Below are positions 43,113 through 47,289 of a stretch of 47,289 nucleotides of DNA, piece after piece. The stretch covers positions 1-47,289 of the forward strand of contig CAIYUC010000100.1 of NCBI GenBank assembly GCA_903929315.1. Direction: 5' to 3'. The notes beneath the pieces were generated by a model. The model had not been told where the DNA came from. It saw nothing but the letters and a program-made list of their open reading frames with translations, and did not search any database. Made by a program: the position numbers and the translations under genes. Source of the DNA: an uncultured Bacteroidales bacterium (GTDB lineage Bacteria > Bacteroidota > Bacteroidia > Bacteroidales > FEN-979). Every line of letters begins with the position of its first letter. Within the stretch, counting starts at the first letter, position 1.

Positions 43113-44416
43113 AAGATCGAATGCCTGAATAATTCTTTATTATCACCGCTTCCCGCTTCATGGTATAAATAATAGACATAACCATCATGTATCTGCAGTT
43201 TTTCCGGGTAAAGATGGGCAATGGATAAAACTTTTTTCAGCTCTCCTGTATTCAGATCGACAGTATAAAGAAAATAATAACCGTTCTGAATAAAAGTCGT
43301 ATAAACTTTTGATTTCCCTTCATCGATATATATATCCTTTGACCAGTTTCCTTCCTTTATATTTTTGATCAGTAACTGGAGCTTGAATGCATAACTTCCA
43401 TCAATTTTGTAAAATTCGATGGTTCCGGCGACCGTATTAAAAATACAGATGAAATCCCCGATTTTACACAGGGCAGTGGAAATGGGCCGGTATAATATTT
43501 TATGAACATAACTCCAATCCACAAAATCCTCCCTGCCGATAGGTTGAACTGATTGCATCAGTAAATCATTATCACGGGGATTTCTTCGTAACATTTTCGT
43601 CTTGAGACTATCTTCAATAGCCGTCAGGATCTGTCTTTGATTGGTTATCCGGTCGACTTTATAATAGCTGACCGTTTGTCCGTTTTTCTCAAATTTCCGG
43701 ATAAATAACATGTCCCTTGTAGAACAAACGCAATTCACAAGGACATCATTGAATTTTTTCAATGCCACCGGGTAGATCAACATGAGTCGCTTCGAGTCCC
43801 TGAATACCTGGAAAGCAGAATCCCCTGTCAGAACATGTATGTTTCCCAGACAATCCTTAAATAATTTTTTAGGATTAATGGTAAGAATTTTATTCCAGGC
43901 AACCGTGTCGCCTTTAAAATCCTTGCAGATTACTGCTGATCTTGCTGACCTGAGATCGTTGATGAGCACAAAAATATTTCCGGTATCTACCTCGTAATCT
44001 ATGACATTGAGGTACTGATCCCGGAAAACTGTTTCATAATTGCTTTTTCCTGAAATGACAATTTCTTCGAGTTGCTGGATCTTTGGCTGCAGATATACGA
44101 TCAGGGAAAATGAAGTTTTATCAAGTAGTAACTTTTTGGTCTCATAGCCAATATGGCTCACCACCATGATCATTGGCAAAGTATCGATATAAAAAGAGAA
44201 ATCACCTTTGTTATTGGAAATGGTACCCTTCCGGGAGCCTTCAAAATAGATATTTACATCCGGTATCCCGTTATTGGTGACCTGGTCCAGAACTTTCCCG
44301 TAAAAAAAATTATATTTCCGCTGAGCTGAAGTTTGACCTGCAGCAATAAGAACCAGAATGAAAATCAAGAAAATTTGTCTATTCCTGAAACTCATTCCTT
44401 TAGTTCTCTTTTTCAT
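43109..44416 (-). CDS. Exported carboxypeptidase-regulatory-like domain plus propeller protein
   Basis: 435 residues. A signal peptide (to about residue 31, GQTSAQ) is followed by a CarboxypepD_reg-like beta domain (FYGKVLDQVTNNGIPDVNIY, FEGSRKGTISNNKGDFSFYI, HIGYETKKLLL) as in TonB-receptor partners. The rest, about 300 residues, looks like a 6-bladed propeller (IFVLINDLRSARSAVICK; KVYTTFIQNGYYFLYTVDL). No T9SS domain or TonB plug. Role unknown. Its 3' end overlaps the CNNM gene by 4 bases. Confidence 0.75.
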   Translation of the reverse strand: MKKRTKGMSFRNRQIFLIFILVLIAAGQTSAQRKYNFFYGKVLDQVTNNGIPDVNIYFEGSRKGTISNNKGDFSFYIDTLPMIMVVSHIGYETKKLLLDKTSFSLIVYLQPKIQQLEEIVISGKSNYETVFRDQYLNVIDYEVDTGNIFVLINDLRSARSAVICKDFKGDTVAWNKILTINPKKLFKDCLGNIHVLTGDSAFQVFRDSKRLMLIYPVALKKFNDVLVNCVCSTRDMLFIRKFEKNGQTVSYYKVDRITNQRQILTAIEDSLKTKMLRRNPRDNDLLMQSVQPIGREDFVDWSYVHKILYRPISTALCKIGDFICIFNTVAGTIEFYKIDGSYAFKLQLLIKNIKEGNWSKDIYIDEGKSKVYTTFIQNGYYFLYTVDLNTGELKKVLSIAHLYPEKLQIHDGYVYYLYHEAGSGDNKELFRHSIF

Positions 44417-44442
44417 GTAAGTAAATGGAAAGTTAGATTTAT

Positions 44443-44545
44443 TTTCTTTGTGTTGCTTTGTGAATGCTTTGTGTTCTTTGTGGTTAAGCCTTTAAAAGAT
44501 AACCACAAAGGTCACCATGTTTTGCACAAAGTTCACAAAGATGTT
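44443..44545. repeat. Long imperfect palindromic element (CTTTGTG type)
   Basis: Core arms CTTTGTGGTTA (44476-44486) and TAACCACAAAG (44500-44510) are perfect complements. Several more CTTTGTG copies on the left face CACAAAG copies on the right. It fills the gap between the propeller gene and the RNase R gene. Confidence 0.75.
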
Positions 44546-44570
44546 TAAACACCCGCTTAAGGGGATGAAA

Positions 44571-46733
44571 CTACCTTACCAAACCAAAATCCATTTGCTT
44601 TTTCGGCAGATCGATCTTTTTGACTTTTATCCTGACTTTGTCACCCAGTTTGAAATTTTGTCCATGCCGTGTACCGGTCACCTGGTAGTTTTCCTCATCC
44701 AGGTAATAAAAGTCGTCGCTCAGGTCCCGTAACCGGATCATACCCTCACACTTTGTACCTATGATCTCAACAAAGATGCCCCATTTGCTGACACCGGATA
44801 TCAGCCCGTCGAATTCCTGACCGATCTTATCCAGCATGTATTCTGCCTGTTTATACTTCACGGATAACCGTTCTGCAGATTCTGCCTTTCTTTCCATTTC
44901 AGAGGAATGATCGCATTTTTCTTCATATTCATCGCGGTTTGCTGATTTTCCCTTCTGAAGGTAATCGAACAGTAACCGGTGGACCATAAGGTCAGGATAA
45001 CGCCGGATAGGGGAAGTAAAATGGGTGTAAAAAGGAAATGCAAGCCCGTAATGTCCGATGTTTTCCGTTGTATAATATGCTTTGGCCATAGTTCTTACTG
45101 CAATTGTCTCGATCATATTTTCTTCCCCTTTTCCCTTGATCTGCTCGAAGAGTTTATTAAAGGAATCGGCCATGCTTTTTCGTGATGCGATCTTCATCCT
45201 GTATCCCAGTTTTGTTACAAATTGGACGAATGTCTCCAGTTTTTCAGGTGTGGGACTGTCATGTACCCTGTAGACGAATGTTTTTGGTTCTGCATCCCCT
45301 TTCTTTTTTCCGTTCCATTCGGCAACTTTACGGTTTGCAAGCAACATGAAATCTTCTATCAGCTTGTTGGAGTCTTTCATTTCCCGGAGAAAGATCCGCA
45401 ATGGTTTCCCATCCTTATCCAGTTCAAATTTTACTTCCTGTGTCTCAAAGTTGATCGATCCTTTTTTAAACCGTTCATCACGCAGTTTTTTGGCAAGATT
45501 GGCAAGGACGGTTATTTCAGCAGCATATTCACCTTTCCCTGTTTCAATAATCTGTTGGACTTCATCATAGTTGAAGCGGCGATCGGAATGAATGATCGTT
45601 TTTCCAAACCATTCATTAAGGATGGTTGCATTGTTATCCATTTCAAACACTGCAGAAAAGCAGAGGCGGTCTTTATCCGGCTGAAGAGAACATAGCTGGT
45701 TCGATAGTTTTTCAGGAAGCATTGGAATTACACGGTCGACAAGGTAGATTGAGGTGCCTCGTTCGAAAGCTTCCTTGTCAATGGCAGTTCCGGGTTTCAC
45801 ATAATAGGACACATCGGCGATGTGTACGCCGGCTTCCCAATTCCCGGAGGGAAGTTTCCGGAGGGAAAGTGCATCATCAAAATCCTTGGCATCGGGCGGG
45901 TCGATAGTAATGGTAAAGACATCTCTGAAATCTTTTCTTTTCCTTATTTCTTCTTCGGGTATTCCTTCGGAAAATTGTCCGGCTTCCTTTTCTGACTTTG
46001 GATTGAATGACAACGGAAATTCAAATTCTGCCAAAATGGATTCCATCTCCACGTTGTTGTCTCCGGGTTTACCCAGCACATTAATGACTTCGCCGAAAGG
46101 GTTCTCGGATTGAGGCGGCCACTCGGTAATCGTGGCTATGACCTTCTGCCCGTTTTTAGCACCGTTGAGGTGTGTGAGCGGAATGAAAATATCAACCGGC
46201 ATACTCGGGCTGTCAGGGATGAGAAAAGCAAAATTCCGTGCAATTTCGATCGTTCCTACAAATTGTTTTTTACGTCTTTGGAGGATCTCGACAATCTGTC
46301 CTTCGGTTTTTTTCCCCTTTCTTTTAGGAAAGAGCATCACTTTGACCGTGTCGCCGTGAAGTGCATGGCCTGTATTGACAGGGGCAATATAGATATCTTC
46401 ACTGTTATCTTCCGGTATGACATAGGCCTTGCCGGTTTGTTTCATATCGACGGAGCCGGTAATATGTGTGTTTACCTGGGTAAGATATCCCTTATTTTCC
46501 CTATTGATCTGGTATTTCCCTTTTTTTATCGTAACCAGTTGATTGCTTGCCGAGAGTTTTTCAATAATATCCCTCACAAGTTTTTTGCTGGCTTCATCGG
46601 ATATTCCCAGACGGTGGGATACTTCTTTATAATTAAATCCCGTGAAAGGATTCGTCTGAAAAACCTCCAGGACGCTTTTAACAAAAGAATTGATGTTTTT
46701 TGTTCCGGATTTGTTGATTTTCTTTTTCTTCAT
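44571..46733 (-). CDS. rnr: Ribonuclease R
   Basis: 720 residues. An N-terminal winged helix (KSVLEVFQTNPFTGFNYKEV) is followed by cold-shock domains and then the RNB catalytic domain. The RNB domain has the Asp cluster ITIDPPDAKDFDDALS and the conserved ADVSYYVKPGTAIDKEA, FERGTSIYLVDRVIPMLPEKL and HYGLAFPFYTHFTSPIRRYPD. A C-terminal S1 domain (GLISGVSKWGIFVEI to FGLVR) follows. It is a 3'-5' exoribonuclease that degrades structured RNA. Single gene. Confidence 0.97.
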   Translation of the reverse strand: MKKKKINKSGTKNINSFVKSVLEVFQTNPFTGFNYKEVSHRLGISDEASKKLVRDIIEKLSASNQLVTIKKGKYQINRENKGYLTQVNTHITGSVDMKQTGKAYVIPEDNSEDIYIAPVNTGHALHGDTVKVMLFPKRKGKKTEGQIVEILQRRKKQFVGTIEIARNFAFLIPDSPSMPVDIFIPLTHLNGAKNGQKVIATITEWPPQSENPFGEVINVLGKPGDNNVEMESILAEFEFPLSFNPKSEKEAGQFSEGIPEEEIRKRKDFRDVFTITIDPPDAKDFDDALSLRKLPSGNWEAGVHIADVSYYVKPGTAIDKEAFERGTSIYLVDRVIPMLPEKLSNQLCSLQPDKDRLCFSAVFEMDNNATILNEWFGKTIIHSDRRFNYDEVQQIIETGKGEYAAEITVLANLAKKLRDERFKKGSINFETQEVKFELDKDGKPLRIFLREMKDSNKLIEDFMLLANRKVAEWNGKKKGDAEPKTFVYRVHDSPTPEKLETFVQFVTKLGYRMKIASRKSMADSFNKLFEQIKGKGEENMIETIAVRTMAKAYYTTENIGHYGLAFPFYTHFTSPIRRYPDLMVHRLLFDYLQKGKSANRDEYEEKCDHSSEMERKAESAERLSVKYKQAEYMLDKIGQEFDGLISGVSKWGIFVEIIGTKCEGMIRLRDLSDDFYYLDEENYQVTGTRHGQNFKLGDKVRIKVKKIDLPKKQMDFGLVR

Positions 46734-47289
46734 GGATCTCTTATTCTATGGAGTAAATGTACGACAAAATCTTATTCCTGGGATCGTGTAATAGTGTCTC
46801 GGCAGAACTGGTGAACTGGTGAACTGGTGAAAAAACAGATACACGATTCTTGGTCCCCGATGTGTAGGTCTAGGGATTGGATATTTACCTGCATGTGGGG
46901 GGTTATTTGTTATCGGATTTTATATTGGTTAAATCTTTTTTTAAGGTGCTGGAATAATCTTTATATAATTTCCAGAATGATAGTTTGAAAAAAATTCTTC
47001 CTGGATTGATTAAAAAGTCATACTTTTTTTTAAATCCGCAGAGACGCAGAGGCTCAGATAAATTATTAATATGTTTTTAGCTCTATATATCCCAAGCCAT
47101 CCCAATTTTGTAATTGGTAATCCCTGCCTGACAGCAGTCAGGCGTAATTTGAAAAATTTATGGCATCATATTGTCTGATTTCAATATCTATTTCTTATCT
47201 TTGTTGGAAGGATAAAAAATAGCATGAAATAAACGCTCTTTAATTTCCGGATGTGTGTTTTTACAACTTCACAAAATATCCCCCCCTCC
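46734..47289. other. Gene-free right end with repeats and an outward promoter
   Basis: No gene seen. It has a ten-base tandem repeat TGGTGAACTGG-type (about 46807-46830), a CCAATT/AATTGG hairpin (47102-47117) and a GCCTGAC/GTCAGGC hairpin (47126-47143). A -7-like TATCTTTG at 47196-47203, with TTG 22 bp upstream, probably drives a gene beyond the window. Confidence 0.55.

Noticed and set aside
46110-46814. 234-residue plus-strand frame opposite RNase R
   Set aside because: Antisense shadow of a fully conserved RNase R; its protein has no domain or plausible start context.

Overview
The window comes from the chromosome of a Bacteroidota (Bacteroidetes) bacterium, probably an environmental member of the Bacteroidales or a related order. 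Four things support this. Secreted proteins end in type IX secretion (T9SS) type A sorting domains. Family-typical genes are present: S46 dipeptidyl peptidase, GH3-like protein, VPS10-like propeller proteins and a PIDGG-tail protein. Many genes are preceded by TAnnTTTG, the Bacteroidota -7 element. The DNA is moderately AT-rich with weak Shine-Dalgarno sequences. I see no rRNA, tRNA, CRISPR array or intact insertion sequence. Most of the window is housekeeping or cell-surface genes.

Layout: 1-1.8 kb holds the end of an outer-membrane protein and an Omp85/D15-like barrel. 1.9-5 kb is a peroxide-defence block: secreted 1-Cys peroxiredoxin, a cysteine-free PerR-type regulator with a palindrome at its promoter, and a catalase 17 bp behind it. 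5-8.6 kb has a cupin, an epimerase stub overlapping a two-TM K+ channel gene, an HD protein and an M28 peptidase. 8.9-12.1 kb pairs a large T9SS-exported protein with a small PIDGG-tail protein. 12.2-21.7 kb is a minus-strand run: receiver protein, rhamnulose-1-phosphate aldolase, TadA, two beta-propeller exoproteins and a LolA-like protein. The 1.1 kb gap between the propeller genes holds an orphan T9SS sorting-domain fragment and a probable transposase tail.

22.1-25.7 kb: histidine kinase and HemW (non-ATG starts) converging on an RlmI-like methyltransferase. 25.8-26.3 kb: a GxxExxY gene bracketed tightly by about 41-bp inverted repeats. 26.4-28.6 kb: a secreted propeller protein cut from its sorting domain by one in-frame amber codon. 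28.6-30.7 kb: an Rrf2 regulator, ferredoxin and cupin. 30.9-36.3 kb: SpoU methyltransferase, a small secreted protein, a TPR histidine kinase/LuxR regulator pair and a pseudouridine synthase. 36.5-43.1 kb: GH3-like protein, LysE-type exporter, DUF308 protein, S46 peptidase and CNNM/CorC protein. 43.1-46.7 kb: a carboxypeptidase-regulatory-domain propeller protein and RNase R. 46.7-47.3 kb has no gene.

The most interesting signal is a family of long imperfect palindromes in gene gaps. One contains the GxxExxY gene between its arms (25788-26251). A gene-less relative with clearly similar arms lies 4 kb away (21848-21956). Three more (8681-8788, 12098-12176, 44443-44545) share the architecture but not the sequence. 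My working hypothesis, not proven here, is that GxxExxY, which has PD-(D/E)XK-type residues, belongs to a small mobile palindromic element with gene-less derivatives.
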